Shown here: positions 49,686 to 58,394 of the stretch, piece after piece
Position numbering within the stretch: the stretch's first letter is position 1
How the letters are laid out: every line of letters starts with the position of its first letter
Origin: Spirilliplanes yamanashiensis
GTDB taxonomy: Bacteria; Actinomycetota; Actinomycetes; Mycobacteriales; Micromonosporaceae
Direction: 5' to 3'
Assembly: GCF_016863475.1 (NCBI RefSeq)
Contig: NZ_BOOY01000011.1
Span: 1 to 64,000, forward strand
Length of the DNA: 64,000 nucleotides
Made by a program: the position numbers and the translations under genes
Notes under the pieces: generated by a model
What the model saw: only the letters and a program-made list of their open reading frames with translations
What the model was told of the DNA's origin: nothing
Databases searched by the model: none

Positions 49686-51149
49686 ATGACGGCACGCACA
49701 CGCACCGGAGTCGTCGACCGTGTGCGGGCTGCCGTCGACCGTCGCGCCGTGCGGCGCGCGGGGCTGCTGCTGGTGCTGTTCGTGGCCGGCTGGCTGGCGG
49801 TGCGCGCCTTCGGCCGCGGCTACCACTTCTTCGACATGAAGATCTACCTGGGCGCCCTGCGCCACTGGGTGGACGGCGAGGACCTCTACCGGTACGCGGC
49901 GCCCGTCTCCGGGCTCGGCTTCACCTACCCGCCGTTCGCGGCGATCGTGATGCTGCCGATCGCGTTCCTGACCGCCACCGTCGCCGGGTGGATCAACCTG
50001 CTCGCCAGCGTGGCCGCGCTGTGGCTGGTGCTGTCGGCGCTGCTCGCCCCGATCGCCGGGCGGTACGGCTGGTCGCGGCGGTGGGCGGTGGCGTTCGCGC
50101 TGCCGCTGGCCCTGTGCACCGAGCCGGTCCGCGAGAGCCTCGGCTACGGCCAGGTCAACCTGCTGCTCACCGGCCTGGTCGTCGCCGACCTGGTGGCCCT
50201 GCGGCGGCGGGCCCGCGCCGCGGCCCGCGGGGGCGCCGCCTGGCGTGACAGCCCCGGCTTCCGGTTCCTGTGGCGAGGCGGCTTCGGGGCGTGGGGCGAC
50301 TTCTGGCGCGGCGGCGGCTGGGCGGGCGTCGGCATCGGCCTCGCCGCGGCGATCAAGCTCACGCCCGCGCTGTTCATCGTCTACCTGCTGGTCACGCGGC
50401 AGTGGCGGGCCGCCCGCACCGCCATCGCCACCGCCGCGGCGGTCACGTCGCTGGCGTTCCTGCTCGCGCCCGGCACGTCGCTGGCCTACTTCGGCGACGT
50501 GCTGTGGAACACCGAACGCGTCGGCAACGCCGACACCACGCCCAACCAGTCGCTCGCGGGCCTGCTGGCCCGCCTGTTCGACTCGACCGAGGCGCCCACG
50601 CTCATCTGGCTGACGTTCTCGCTGGTGCTGCTCACCGTCGGGCTCACCCGGGCCAAGGCGGCGCACGGCGAGGGCGACGAGCTGGCCGCGTTCACCCTGG
50701 TCGGGCTCACCGCGAACCTGGTCAGTCCCGTCTCCTGGACGCACCACCTGGTGTTCCTGCTGCCCGCGGTGCTCATCCTCGGCGACGCGGCCCTGCGCCG
50801 CCGCGACGCCGCCCGGCTGCCGCTGCGCCGCCTGGGCGCCGCCGGCCAGGCCGGGCTCGGCGGCATGCGCGCGCCGATCTGGTTCCCCCGGTTCACCGGC
50901 GCCCGGCACGCGGCCGCCGCCGTCGCCGTGTACGCGCTGATCGTGGTCTCGCCGCTGTGGCCGTACCAGCACACCCTGCCGCAGACGTCGCACTACGCCG
51001 ACGGGGCGTGGGGCGTGCTGATGGAGAATTCGCTGGCCCTGCTGCTGATCGTGCTGGTCACCGCGCTGCCGTGGCGCCCGGGCGCCGAGCCGGCGTTCCG
51101 CCCGAAGCCGTGGATCGCGCCCCGGCAGAAGCGCCGCCCGCGCCGCTGA
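49686..51149 (+). CDS. GT87 family polyprenyl-phosphate mannosyltransferase-like protein
   Basis: A 487-residue polytopic protein of ~11 helices. It has the GT87/GT-C signature early in the chain, HFFDMKIYLGALRHWVDGED with the Asp of the first loop, then LYRYAAPVSGLGFTYPPFAA. AAIKLTPALFIVYLLVTRQW and VSWTHHLVFLLPAVLIL are also family features. Such enzymes add mannose from polyprenyl-phosphate-mannose to PIM or lipoarabinomannan outside the membrane. ATG 49686 has the better ribosome site spacing; ATG 49677 lies against GGAGG. Confidence 0.88.
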   Translation: MTARTRTGVVDRVRAAVDRRAVRRAGLLLVLFVAGWLAVRAFGRGYHFFDMKIYLGALRHWVDGEDLYRYAAPVSGLGFTYPPFAAIVMLPIAFLTATVAGWINLLASVAALWLVLSALLAPIAGRYGWSRRWAVAFALPLALCTEPVRESLGYGQVNLLLTGLVVADLVALRRRARAAARGGAAWRDSPGFRFLWRGGFGAWGDFWRGGGWAGVGIGLAAAIKLTPALFIVYLLVTRQWRAARTAIATAAAVTSLAFLLAPGTSLAYFGDVLWNTERVGNADTTPNQSLAGLLARLFDSTEAPTLIWLTFSLVLLTVGLTRAKAAHGEGDELAAFTLVGLTANLVSPVSWTHHLVFLLPAVLILGDAALRRRDAARLPLRRLGAAGQAGLGGMRAPIWFPRFTGARHAAAAVAVYALIVVSPLWPYQHTLPQTSHYADGAWGVLMENSLALLLIVLVTALPWRPGAEPAFRPKPWIAPRQKRRPRR

Positions 51150-51153
51150 CCCC

Positions 51154-51567
51154 TCAGGGGCAGTTGACCCACTCGTCGGTGCCGTCGGCGAAGATCTGGT
51201 GCTTCCAGATCGGCAGGCGCGCCTTGGCCTCGTCGACGAGCCGCCCGCACGCGGCGAACGCCTCCGCCCGGTGCGCGGTGCTGACGGCCGCCACGAGCGC
51301 GACGTCGCCGACGGCGAGCCGGCCCACCCGGTGCGACACGGCGACCGACCGCACGGCCGGGTCGGCGGCGATCTCCTGCGCCACCTCGCGCAGCACCGCC
51401 TCGGCGGTCGGGTGGCCCTCGTACTCGAGCAGCGTGACGCCGCGGCCGTGGTCGTGGTCGCGCACGACGCCCTGGAACGACACGACGGCGCCCGCCGCGG
51501 CGTCTGCGACGGCCTGCTCGTGGGCGGCCAGGTCGAGCGGCTGGTCGGTGACGGCGACGTGGATCAT
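51154..51567 (-). CDS. moaE: molybdopterin synthase catalytic subunit
   Basis: A 137-residue large subunit of molybdopterin synthase, which adds the dithiolene sulfurs using MoaD thiocarboxylate (moaD at 39540). Seen: GAVVSFQGVVRDHDHGRGV, LEYEGHPTAEAVLREVA, VAVSHRVGRLAVGDVALVAAV and the active-site Lys in LPIWKHQIFADG. The ATG overlaps the moeA stop as ATGA. It is the last gene of the moaC-mog-moeA-moaE operon. Confidence 0.95.
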   Translation of the reverse strand: MIHVAVTDQPLDLAAHEQAVADAAAGAVVSFQGVVRDHDHGRGVTLLEYEGHPTAEAVLREVAQEIAADPAVRSVAVSHRVGRLAVGDVALVAAVSTAHRAEAFAACGRLVDEAKARLPIWKHQIFADGTDEWVNCP

Positions 51568-52763
51568 CGTTCCCCCGGGAGGAGCGGCAGCGGCAGGAAC
51601 GGCACCCGGTCGCCCGGTTCGCCGGACGTGCCGGGACGGATGACGGCGAACCCGGACGCCAGCGCCAGCCCGCGCAGCATCGCCGACCCGACGTGCGGGA
51701 CCGGCCGCGCGTGTCCACGGTGGTCGGTCGCGGCGAGCGCCAGGTGCGTGTACGTCCCGCGCCCGGGGATCGGGGCCGCCAGCTCCACCGAGGACAGTGC
51801 GGGCAGCTCGCGCCCGGCCAGCCCGGCGAGCAGCGGCGCGACCAGCGAGGCCAGCGCGATCACCGCCGACTGCGGGTTGCCGGGCAGCCCGGCGACGAAG
51901 CGGGTGCGCCCGTCCGCGCCCGGCACCCGTGCCACCAGCATCGGGAAGCCCGGCCGGACGGCGACGGTGTTGACCACGTACTCGGCGCCGATCGCGGCGA
52001 GCGCGGGGTGCAGGTGGTCGACCGGGCCGTGCATGGTGCCGCCGGTGGTGCAGACGACGTCGGCGGCGGCGAGCCCGGCGCGCAGGGCGGAGACGTGCGC
52101 GTCGAGGGTGTCCTCGACCGGCCCGACGACCGTGCCGACCTCGGCCCCGCACCGCCGCAGCCAGGCGGGCACGAGCGGGCCGAGCGCGTCGCGGACCCGG
52201 CCGCCGCCGGGCGGGCCGCTGGTGAGCAGCTCGTCGCCGAACACCAGCAGCGCGGCCCGCACCGCCGGGCGCACGGCCAGCTCGTCGTAGCCGCAGGACG
52301 CGGCGAGCCCGAGCACCGCCGGGTCGACGGGCGTGCCGGCGGGCAGCAGCTCCTCGCCGCGGGCGGCCTCCTCGCCGGTGCGCCGCCACTCGGGACCCGG
52401 CTTCGGCTCGCCGCTGACCAGCCCGCCGTCGTCGACGACGGAGTTCTCGACCCGGACCAGGGCGTCCGCCCCGTCGGGCACCATGGCCCCGGTGGCGATC
52501 TCCACGCAGGTGCCGTCGCCGGTCAGTGGGGACGCCACCGAACCGGCCAGCACCCGCCCCACCGGCCGCCACGGCCCGGGCCCGCGCACCGCCCAGCCGT
52601 CGATGCTGGACGTCGGGAACGCGGGCAGGTCGGTCAGCGTGACCAGCGGCTCGGCCAGCGTGCGGCCGTCGGCGCCGGCCAGCGGCACCCGGGCGGGCGG
52701 CGGCGCGGCGGCGCGACCCGCCTCGTGGACGAGGCTGCGGGCTTTCTCCCAGTCGAGCGGCAC
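51564..52763 (-). CDS. moeA: molybdopterin molybdenumtransferase
   Basis: A 399-residue enzyme inserting molybdate into adenylylated molybdopterin. Seen: PAFPTSSIDGWAVRG, ATGAMVPDGADALVRVEN, LLVFGDELLTSG, the MoeA loop TTGGTMHGPVDHLHP in place of the common GGVSVGDYD, and VAGLPGNPQSAVIA. The GTMHGPVDHLH form is a sub-type feature. It is in an operon with mog and moaE. Confidence 0.93.
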   Translation of the reverse strand: MPLDWEKARSLVHEAGRAAAPPPARVPLAGADGRTLAEPLVTLTDLPAFPTSSIDGWAVRGPGPWRPVGRVLAGSVASPLTGDGTCVEIATGAMVPDGADALVRVENSVVDDGGLVSGEPKPGPEWRRTGEEAARGEELLPAGTPVDPAVLGLAASCGYDELAVRPAVRAALLVFGDELLTSGPPGGGRVRDALGPLVPAWLRRCGAEVGTVVGPVEDTLDAHVSALRAGLAAADVVCTTGGTMHGPVDHLHPALAAIGAEYVVNTVAVRPGFPMLVARVPGADGRTRFVAGLPGNPQSAVIALASLVAPLLAGLAGRELPALSSVELAAPIPGRGTYTHLALAATDHRGHARPVPHVGSAMLRGLALASGFAVIRPGTSGEPGDRVPFLPLPLLPGER

Positions 52764-52772
52764 GTCCCCAGC

Positions 52773-53246
52773 CTATCGGGGGTGGTCGCCGCCGGAGAGC
52801 TGGTCCACGGCGTGCGCGAGCAGCGGCCCGAGCACCGCCAGCCCGTCGCGCGCCCCGCCCGTCGACCCGGGCAGGTTGACCACCAGCGTGCGCCCGGCCA
52901 CCCCGGCCAGCCCCCGGCTCAGCGCGGCGGCCGGCACGGCGCCCCGGCTGTGCGCCCGGATCGCCTCCGCGATGCCCGGCACCTCGTACGACAGCACCGC
53001 CCGCGTCTCGTCGGGCGTCCGGTCCGTCGGGCTGATGCCGGTGCCGCCGCTGGTCAGCACCACGTCGATCCCGTCGGCGACGGCCGCGCGCAGCGCCGCC
53101 CCCACCGGCTCGCCGTCGGGCACCACGACCGGCTCACCCACCTCGCACCCCAGCTCTCGCAGCCCGGCCACGAGCAGCGGCCCGCTGGTGTCGGTGTACA
53201 CCCCGGCGGCGGCCCGGTTCGAGGCCACGATGACGCGGGCCCTCAC
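52773..53246 (-). CDS. mog: molybdopterin adenylyltransferase (MogA/MoaB)
   Basis: A 157-residue enzyme of the MogA/MoaB family that activates molybdopterin with ATP. Seen: ARVIVASNRAAAGVYTDTSG, VVLTSGGTGISPTDRTPDET (the SGGTG motif) and LPGSTGGARDGLAVLGPLLA. GTG 53246 overlaps the moaC stop by four bases; moeA begins 9 nt downstream. Confidence 0.93.
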   Translation of the reverse strand: MRARVIVASNRAAAGVYTDTSGPLLVAGLRELGCEVGEPVVVPDGEPVGAALRAAVADGIDVVLTSGGTGISPTDRTPDETRAVLSYEVPGIAEAIRAHSRGAVPAAALSRGLAGVAGRTLVVNLPGSTGGARDGLAVLGPLLAHAVDQLSGGDHPR

Positions 53247-53734
53247 GGCCGGTCCTCGGGGCGTACCCACTCGCCGGTCTTGCCGCCCTCTTTCCGCAGC
53301 ACCCGCACGGCCTCGATCGCCGCGGCCGGGTCGACGGCCTTGACCATGTCGATGAGCGCCAGGCCCGCGGCCGCGACCGCGGTCAGGGCCTCCATCTCGA
53401 CGCCGGTGCGGTCGGCGGTCCGGGTGGTGACGACAATGTCCACCGTGGACTCGCCCAGCTCCAGCTCGACCGTCACCCCGTGCAGGGCGATGGGGTGGCA
53501 CAGCGGGACGATGTCGGGGGTCCGCTTGGCGCCCATGATCCCGGCGAGCCGCGCGACGGCGAGCGCGTCACCCTTGGGCAGCCCGTCGCGGCGCAGCAGG
53601 CCGACGACCTCGGCGGTGGTGGTGACCCGGCCGCCGGCGACGGCCCGGCGGGCGGTGACGTCCTTGGCGGTGACGTCGACCATGCGGGCGGCACCGCCGC
53701 TGTCGACGTGGGTGAGGGCGGCATCGTCGGGCAC
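53243..53734 (-). CDS. moaC: cyclic pyranopterin monophosphate synthase
   Basis: A 163-residue enzyme making cyclic pyranopterin monophosphate from the MoaA product. Seen: GGAARMVDVTAKDVTARRAV, GDALAVARLAGIMGAKRT, DIVPLCHPIALHGVTVELEL and the late VEMEALTAVAAAGLALIDMVKAVD with the catalytic Lys. GTG 53734 begins the usual N-terminus. It leads the moaC-mog-moeA-moaE operon. Confidence 0.96.
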   Translation of the reverse strand: MPDDAALTHVDSGGAARMVDVTAKDVTARRAVAGGRVTTTAEVVGLLRRDGLPKGDALAVARLAGIMGAKRTPDIVPLCHPIALHGVTVELELGESTVDIVVTTRTADRTGVEMEALTAVAAAGLALIDMVKAVDPAAAIEAVRVLRKEGGKTGEWVRPEDRP

Positions 53735-53741
53735 GACGGAG

Positions 53742-53747
53742 AGTCTA
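53742..53747 (-). promoter_or_regulatory. -10 hexamer TAGACT for moaC operon
   Basis: Minus-strand TAGACT, 7 nt, GTG 53734: a leaderless operon start. Confidence 0.5.
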
Positions 53748-54127
53748 GGGCCTCGTCCCGTCACAGCCCGCGTAAAGCGGATAGCGGTCCGCAATGCGCA
53801 ATGCCATGTGCCGGCATATCTCTTGGTCGAAGGTAAAGAATCGGCCGCCACCAGGCAGAATGGGCTCCCGCGACGGGAACCGGTCAGGGAATGAATACCG
53901 CAGGCTCGGCCAATCGGAACTTCCTGACGTAGCAGGCGCCATTTGATTGCACTCTGCTGCCAATCAAAAACGCTTTGTAATGGACCTTCGCGGGATTGCC
54001 GCATACTGCGCATATGGACAGCAAACGGTACCAACGGGAACGCCCTTGACGTACGTTCCTCGTGTCGCGACATACCCCCGTAAGCGGAAACCCCAAGCGG
54101 GTTCACCCGAGACGTGAGGAGAAGGCC
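53748..54127. other. AT-richer non-coding island between moaC and GGDEF-EAL gene
   Basis: About 380 bp with visibly lower GC than the flanks. Short open frames exist on the minus strand (for example 53745-53963) but lack codon bias and recognisable domains. It contains an 8-bp inverted repeat TTTGATTG/CAATCAAA (53942-53949 and 53961-53968), an ATGCC/GGCAT repeat, and TTGACG (54046-54051) 17 nt before GACATA. It looks like a long regulatory leader or the remnant of a lost element. Confidence 0.5.
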
Positions 54128-54151
54128 ATGCGCGGAAACGAGTGGAACTGA
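54128..54151 (+). CDS. possible 7-residue leader peptide
   Basis: ATG at 54128 opens a seven-codon frame encoding MRGNEWN, with a strong GAGGAGAAGG ribosome site two bases before it. It ends at TGA 54149-54151, 80 nt before the GGDEF-EAL start. It could be a translated leader controlling the next gene, or chance. Confidence 0.35.
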   Translation: MRGNEWN

Positions 54152-54175
54152 CCACAGCTCCGACGCCCCACGCAC

Positions 54176-54204
54176 TTCAACCGCCTGAGCGCCGGCACTA
54201 CGCT
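54176..54204 (+). promoter_or_regulatory. promoter TTCAAC-17-TACGCT
   Basis: TTCAAC 54176-54181, 17 bp, TACGCT 54199-54204. It would start a transcript about 20 nt before GTG 54232 and downstream of the short leader frame. Confidence 0.45.
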
Positions 54205-54231
54205 GAACGTGCTCGGTGGCGAGAGGACGGG

Positions 54232-56727
54232 GTGACCGTAACCAGAAGCTCCAACGACGACGCGACCGATCGGCGGCTCCGGCTGCTCATCGGTCTCGTC
54301 GTCGTGTCGGCCGGCGGTGCCGCCGCCGTCCTGACCGCCGTCACGTCCGACCTGTGGCCCATGCCGGAGCTGTTCATCCTGCTGGCCCTCGCGCTGGCGA
54401 TGGTCGTGACCAACCGGGTCCGGGTCGACGTCCGGATCGGCGGCAACAAGCACGGCATGTCGTGGAGCGAGGTGCCGGTCCTGGTCGGACTGGTCCTGGT
54501 GCCACCGCCCTGGGTGGTGCTCTGCGTGGTCGCCGGAGTGAGCATCGGGTTCGCCACCGCGCGGACCACCGCGCACAAGGCCGTGTTCGGCGTGGCCAAG
54601 GACTCGCTGGCGGCCACCACCGCCGGCGCCGTCGTGCTGGCCCTGGGCCTGCGCCCCGACCTGAACGCGCCGGCCTTCGACCTCGTCACGCTCGCGGCCG
54701 CCTTCCTCGCGATGAGCATCGTCGACGACCTGGTGTTCTTCCCGGTGGTCGGGTTCGCGTCCCGCACGTCCGTCCGCGCCATGTTCCTGCACAACCTCGG
54801 GCTGCGGATGCTGGGCCGGGCGATCCGCCTCGCCGTCGTGCTCGCCATCGTGTGGGCGATCGCGCTGGGCCGAAACCCGAGCATCCTGCTGCTCGTGCCC
54901 CCCGTGGTGTTCTGCGTCCACCTGTGGCACACCCACCGGATCCGCACCCAGCAGGAACGTGACGCCTGGCGGGAGCTGGCGCAGGCCACCGACGAGCTGA
55001 ACGTCGTCGACCTCGAGGCCGTCCTCGCCTCCGCCGTCACCCGGGCGGCGCGCCTGTTCTCCGCGGACGAGACGGAGATCGAGCTGGCCACGGGCCGGGT
55101 CGTGCGAGGCTCGGCCGACGGTGTGACGACCGGCGGGGCGGTCCGCGACGGCACCACCGTCGACGCCGACCTGAAGGACCACGACGGCAGCCACCGCATC
55201 GGCACGCTGCGGCTGCGCATCCGCGGCTCGGTCGCGCTCACCGAGTTCGAGCAGTACAAGTTGCAGACCTTCGCGTCCGCGCTGTCCACCGCCATCCGCA
55301 ACGCCACCGCGTACGCCCGGCTCGAGCAGATCGCCGAGGAGAACGCGCACGCCGCCACCCACGACCCCCTCACCGGCCTCGCCAACCGCCGCGCCCTCCT
55401 CGACCGCGTCGAGCAGGTCCTCGCCGCCCGCGCCGGCGAGGGCATCACCGCCCTGCTGCTCATCGACCTCAACCACTTCAAGGAGGTCAACGACACGCTC
55501 GGGCACGCCACCGGTGACACGGTGCTGCGGCATGTCGCGCGGCGGCTGGCCGGGGCGGCGCGGGAGCACGAGATGGTGGCGCGGCTGGGCGGGGACGAGT
55601 TCGCCGTGCTGCTCACCCGGTTGTCGGCGCCCGCGATGGCGTCGCACCGGGCGGACGCGCTGCTCGCCGCGCTCGATCCGATCATCGAGGTGGACGGCAT
55701 GCGGCTGACCGTGGAGGCCAGCGGCGGCATCGCGCTGGCGCCCGGCACCGGCGGGCAGGACGAGCTGTTGCGGCGGGCCGACATCGCCATGTATCAGGCG
55801 AAGCGGACCGGGGTGCGGACCAGCGTGTACGTGCACGCCCACGACACCGCGGACCTGGGCCGGCTGGTGTTCGGCGGCGAGGTCAGCCGGGCCGTCGCCG
55901 ACTCCGACTTCGCGGTCGACTTCCAGCCGATCGTCGACCTCAACACCGGCGAGGCGGTCGCGGCGGAGGCCGTCACCCGGTGGCCGGACGCCGGGGAGCT
56001 GGTCGACCAGCGGCGGCTGCTGCGCACCATCGAGCGGTCCGGGCAGTTGCCGGCGTTCGCGGCGGCGGTGCTGGAGCAGTCGCTGGCGGCCGCGCGCGCC
56101 TGGGGCGACGCCGGGTTCGACCTGCCCGTCGCGCTGAACGTGGCGCCGCGCAGCCTGCTCGACCCGGACTACCCGGCGGTGGTGCTGGACCGGCTCGCCG
56201 CGCACGGGCTGCCGCCGGACCGGCTGACGCTGGAGCTGACCGAGACGCTGGCGATCAGCCAGCTCGACACGGTGGGGCGGGTGCTGCGCGAGCTGCGCGA
56301 GGCCGGGGTGCGGCTGGTCCTCGACGACTTCGGCACCGGGCCCGGGTCGCTGACGCTGCTGTCGCGCCTGCCCGTGCACGAGCTGAAGGTGGACCCGGAG
56401 TTCGTCCGCACCGTCGACTCGGCCGCCGAGGTCACCGCGGTGGTGCGCTCGACCGTCGACCTGGCCCGCAGCCTGCACCTGACGGTCGTCGCCGAGGGTG
56501 TGGAGAGCGAGCCGCAGCGGCAGGCGCTGTGGGAGCTGGGCTGCGCCGCCGGGCAGGGCCGGCTGTTCGCGCGGCCGATGCCGGGCGGGAAGCTGCTGGC
56601 GGCGCTGCGGCGCGGCCACGACGGCCGGCCCGGCGCATTCGCGCCGACGCTGCACGACGCGGGCGCGGTGATCCGGCTGCCGCAGGGCCGGCGCCGGCGC
56701 GGCCCTCTGCCACACTTGCCTGCGTGA
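54232..56727 (+). CDS. membrane GGDEF-EAL protein (c-di-GMP turnover)
   Basis: An 831-residue protein. N-terminal ~5-6 membrane helices (residues ~12-215), a GAF-like linker, then GGDEF (THDPLTGLANRRALLDRVEQ and ARLGGDEFAVLL, canonical) and EAL domains. The EAL motif reads AEAVTRW, Leu replaced by Val. Other phosphodiesterase residues are present: LNVAPRSLL, LELTET, VLDDFGTG, LKVD, VVAEGVE and GQGRLFARPMP. Both synthesis and hydrolysis of c-di-GMP are possible. GTG 54232 has GAGAGG at 5 nt; GTG 54142 would add 30 atypical residues. The GTGA overlap couples it to the next gene. Confidence 0.9.
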   Translation: MTVTRSSNDDATDRRLRLLIGLVVVSAGGAAAVLTAVTSDLWPMPELFILLALALAMVVTNRVRVDVRIGGNKHGMSWSEVPVLVGLVLVPPPWVVLCVVAGVSIGFATARTTAHKAVFGVAKDSLAATTAGAVVLALGLRPDLNAPAFDLVTLAAAFLAMSIVDDLVFFPVVGFASRTSVRAMFLHNLGLRMLGRAIRLAVVLAIVWAIALGRNPSILLLVPPVVFCVHLWHTHRIRTQQERDAWRELAQATDELNVVDLEAVLASAVTRAARLFSADETEIELATGRVVRGSADGVTTGGAVRDGTTVDADLKDHDGSHRIGTLRLRIRGSVALTEFEQYKLQTFASALSTAIRNATAYARLEQIAEENAHAATHDPLTGLANRRALLDRVEQVLAARAGEGITALLLIDLNHFKEVNDTLGHATGDTVLRHVARRLAGAAREHEMVARLGGDEFAVLLTRLSAPAMASHRADALLAALDPIIEVDGMRLTVEASGGIALAPGTGGQDELLRRADIAMYQAKRTGVRTSVYVHAHDTADLGRLVFGGEVSRAVADSDFAVDFQPIVDLNTGEAVAAEAVTRWPDAGELVDQRRLLRTIERSGQLPAFAAAVLEQSLAAARAWGDAGFDLPVALNVAPRSLLDPDYPAVVLDRLAAHGLPPDRLTLELTETLAISQLDTVGRVLRELREAGVRLVLDDFGTGPGSLTLLSRLPVHELKVDPEFVRTVDSAAEVTAVVRSTVDLARSLHLTVVAEGVESEPQRQALWELGCAAGQGRLFARPMPGGKLLAALRRGHDGRPGAFAPTLHDAGAVIRLPQGRRRRGPLPHLPA

Positions 56728-57935
56728 TCGAGCGGCTGTCGCGCCTCGACCGGGCCCGCGACGGCCTCGTCGGTGACCTCCTGCTGTACTCGCTGTCGGC
56801 CGCGTTCGCGCTGGTCACGGCCATGACGTCGACGTTGCTGCCGCACCGGGCGTGGGGCGCCGTCGCGGTCTGGGGCTACGCCGCCGCCGCGGCCGCCGTC
56901 GTGGTCCAGCTCCTGCGGGGGTACGCCGGGCGGCTGCCCGTCCTCGGCTTCGCCGTCGCCTCCACCGTCGCGCTGCCGCTGGTGGTGCAGGCGGCCCAGC
57001 GCGCCGCGGGGCGCACCGATCGGGCGCAGGAGGAGGTCCTGGTCGTCGAGCAGGGCGGGCAGCGGCTGCTGGACACCGGCACCCCGTACCTGTCGCCCGA
57101 CGCGATCGCGGCGCTGCCCGAGGGCGAACGGCTGCTCGGCTACCTGCCGTACCAGCCGGGCATGGCCCTGTTCGGGCTGCCCCGGGCGGTGTTCGGCGCG
57201 TCGTGGGCGACCGACGCCCGGGTGTGGTTCCTGCTGGTGTCGCTGCTGGCGCTGGCCGCCGCCGTCCGGCTGCTGGGGCACGTCCCGGTGCGGGCGCTGC
57301 AGTTCGCGACGGTGCTGCCGCTGTGCGCGCTGACGTTCGCCACCGGCGGCGACGACCTGCCGGTGCTGGCGCTGTGCCTGCTCGCGCTGGCGTGCTGCGC
57401 GGCGGGGCGGTTCGGCCTCGCCGGGGTGGCGGCGGGCGCGGCGGCCGCGCTGAAGCTGTTCGCCTGGCCGGTGGTCGCGGTGCTGCTGGTGCTGGCGCTG
57501 ACGCACCGGCGCGGCCGGGTGTTCCTGCTCGGCGCGGCCGGGCTGCCGCTGCTCGCCCTGCTGCCGCCGCTGCTGGTGTCGCCCGAAGGCTTCGTCGAGA
57601 ACGTCATCCGCTTCCCGCTCGGCCACGGCCAGGTGACCAGCCCGGCGCAGTCCCCGTTCCCCGGTCATCTGGTCGCCACCCACCTGCCGGGCGGGCGGGT
57701 CCTGGCGGCGGTGCTGCTCGGCGCGGCCGCCGTCGCCATCGGGGTGCTGCTGCTGCGCCGGCCGCCGCGCACCGCCGCGGCGGCCGCCGTGTTCTGCGGG
57801 TGCGGGCTGCTCGCCGCGATCCTGCTGATGCCCACCACCCGCTTCGGCTACCTGCTGTACCCGGCCGCCCTGCTCGTCTGGGCGCCCGCCCTGACCGCGC
57901 CCGCCCCGCTGCGTGACCTCGCCCGGTACCGTTGA
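56724..57935 (+). CDS. GT87-like integral membrane glycosyltransferase
   Basis: A 403-residue polytopic protein with ~10 helices. It resembles DUF2029/GT87 proteins in its helix layout and in segments such as LGYLPYQPGMALFGLPRAVF, AAAALKLFAWPVVAVLLVLA and MPTTRFGYLLYPAALLVW. The early catalytic Asp loop of GT87 is not obvious, so its activity is uncertain. It overlaps the GGDEF-EAL gene by four bases, so envelope polysaccharide synthesis and c-di-GMP may be linked; that is inference. Confidence 0.7.
   Translation: MIERLSRLDRARDGLVGDLLLYSLSAAFALVTAMTSTLLPHRAWGAVAVWGYAAAAAAVVVQLLRGYAGRLPVLGFAVASTVALPLVVQAAQRAAGRTDRAQEEVLVVEQGGQRLLDTGTPYLSPDAIAALPEGERLLGYLPYQPGMALFGLPRAVFGASWATDARVWFLLVSLLALAAAVRLLGHVPVRALQFATVLPLCALTFATGGDDLPVLALCLLALACCAAGRFGLAGVAAGAAAALKLFAWPVVAVLLVLALTHRRGRVFLLGAAGLPLLALLPPLLVSPEGFVENVIRFPLGHGQVTSPAQSPFPGHLVATHLPGGRVLAAVLLGAAAVAIGVLLLRRPPRTAAAAAVFCGCGLLAAILLMPTTRFGYLLYPAALLVWAPALTAPAPLRDLARYR
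57927..57932 (+). promoter_or_regulatory. -10 hexamer TACCGT, leaderless start at 57941
   Basis: TACCGT, 8 nt, ATG 57941. Confidence 0.4.
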
Positions 57936-57940
57936 GCCTT

Positions 57941-58336
57941 ATGCAGCAGATGACCTGTCCGAAGTGTCACGGCGACATGCGCGTGTACGAGCGCAGTGGC
58001 GTCACCGTCGATCAGTGCACCGAGTGTCGCGGCATCTTCCTCGACCGCGGTGAGCTGGAGAAGCTGTTCGAGGCCGAGGCCAGCTTCAACGCCGGCCAGG
58101 CCCAGCCCGGGCCGCCGCGCCCGCAGCAGGCGCCCCCGCCGCCGGCCCCGCCCGGTGGTGGCTACCCGCCGCCGCCCCCGCCGCCGCCCGGCTACGGGCA
58201 GCAGCCGGGCTACGGCCAGCCGCAGCCCGGGTACGGCACCCCCGCCCCGGCCTACGGCCACGGCCAGCAGCACGGCTACCACGGCCACTACCGCAACAAG
58301 CGCCAGAAGAGCTTCCTGCACGGCCTGTTCGACTGA
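57941..58336 (+). CDS. zf-TFIIB domain protein
   Basis: A 131-residue protein. The zinc ribbon TCPKCHGDM and QCTECRGIFLDRGELEKL (CxxC...CxxC, then the conserved FLDRGELE helix) is the zf-TFIIB signature. A Pro/Gly/Tyr/Gln-rich tail (GYGQ-type repeats) and a basic end (NKRQKSFLHGLFD) follow. It may bind nucleic acid or be a membrane-associated regulator; role unknown. Confidence 0.88.
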   Translation: MQQMTCPKCHGDMRVYERSGVTVDQCTECRGIFLDRGELEKLFEAEASFNAGQAQPGPPRPQQAPPPPAPPGGGYPPPPPPPPGYGQQPGYGQPQPGYGTPAPAYGHGQQHGYHGHYRNKRQKSFLHGLFD

Positions 58337-58344
58337 CCGGCGCG

Positions 58345-58369
58345 CCGGGGCGCCCGCCGGGCGCCCCGG
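58345..58369 (+). terminator. 11-bp stem hairpin after zinc-ribbon gene
   Basis: Perfect arms CCGGGGCGCCC (58345-58355) and GGGCGCCCCGG (58359-58369) with a GCC loop, 8 nt after the stop. No U-tract. Confidence 0.75.
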
Positions 58370-58394
58370 GCACCGCCGTGCGAGGCTCGGCGGC

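Noticed and set aside
53745..53963. 72-residue frame on the minus strand in the low-GC island
   Set aside because: No ribosome site, no recognisable motif, and overlapping frames are equally open because of the base composition.
53884..54096. 70-residue frame with a CxxC-like motif on the minus strand
   Set aside because: Only one CxxC, no second pair or domain pattern, and no start signal.
54142..54231. Longer start (GTG 54142) for the GGDEF-EAL gene
   Set aside because: The 30 extra residues have no conserved character, and GTG 54232 has GAGAGG at good spacing plus a promoter just upstream. It remains possible.
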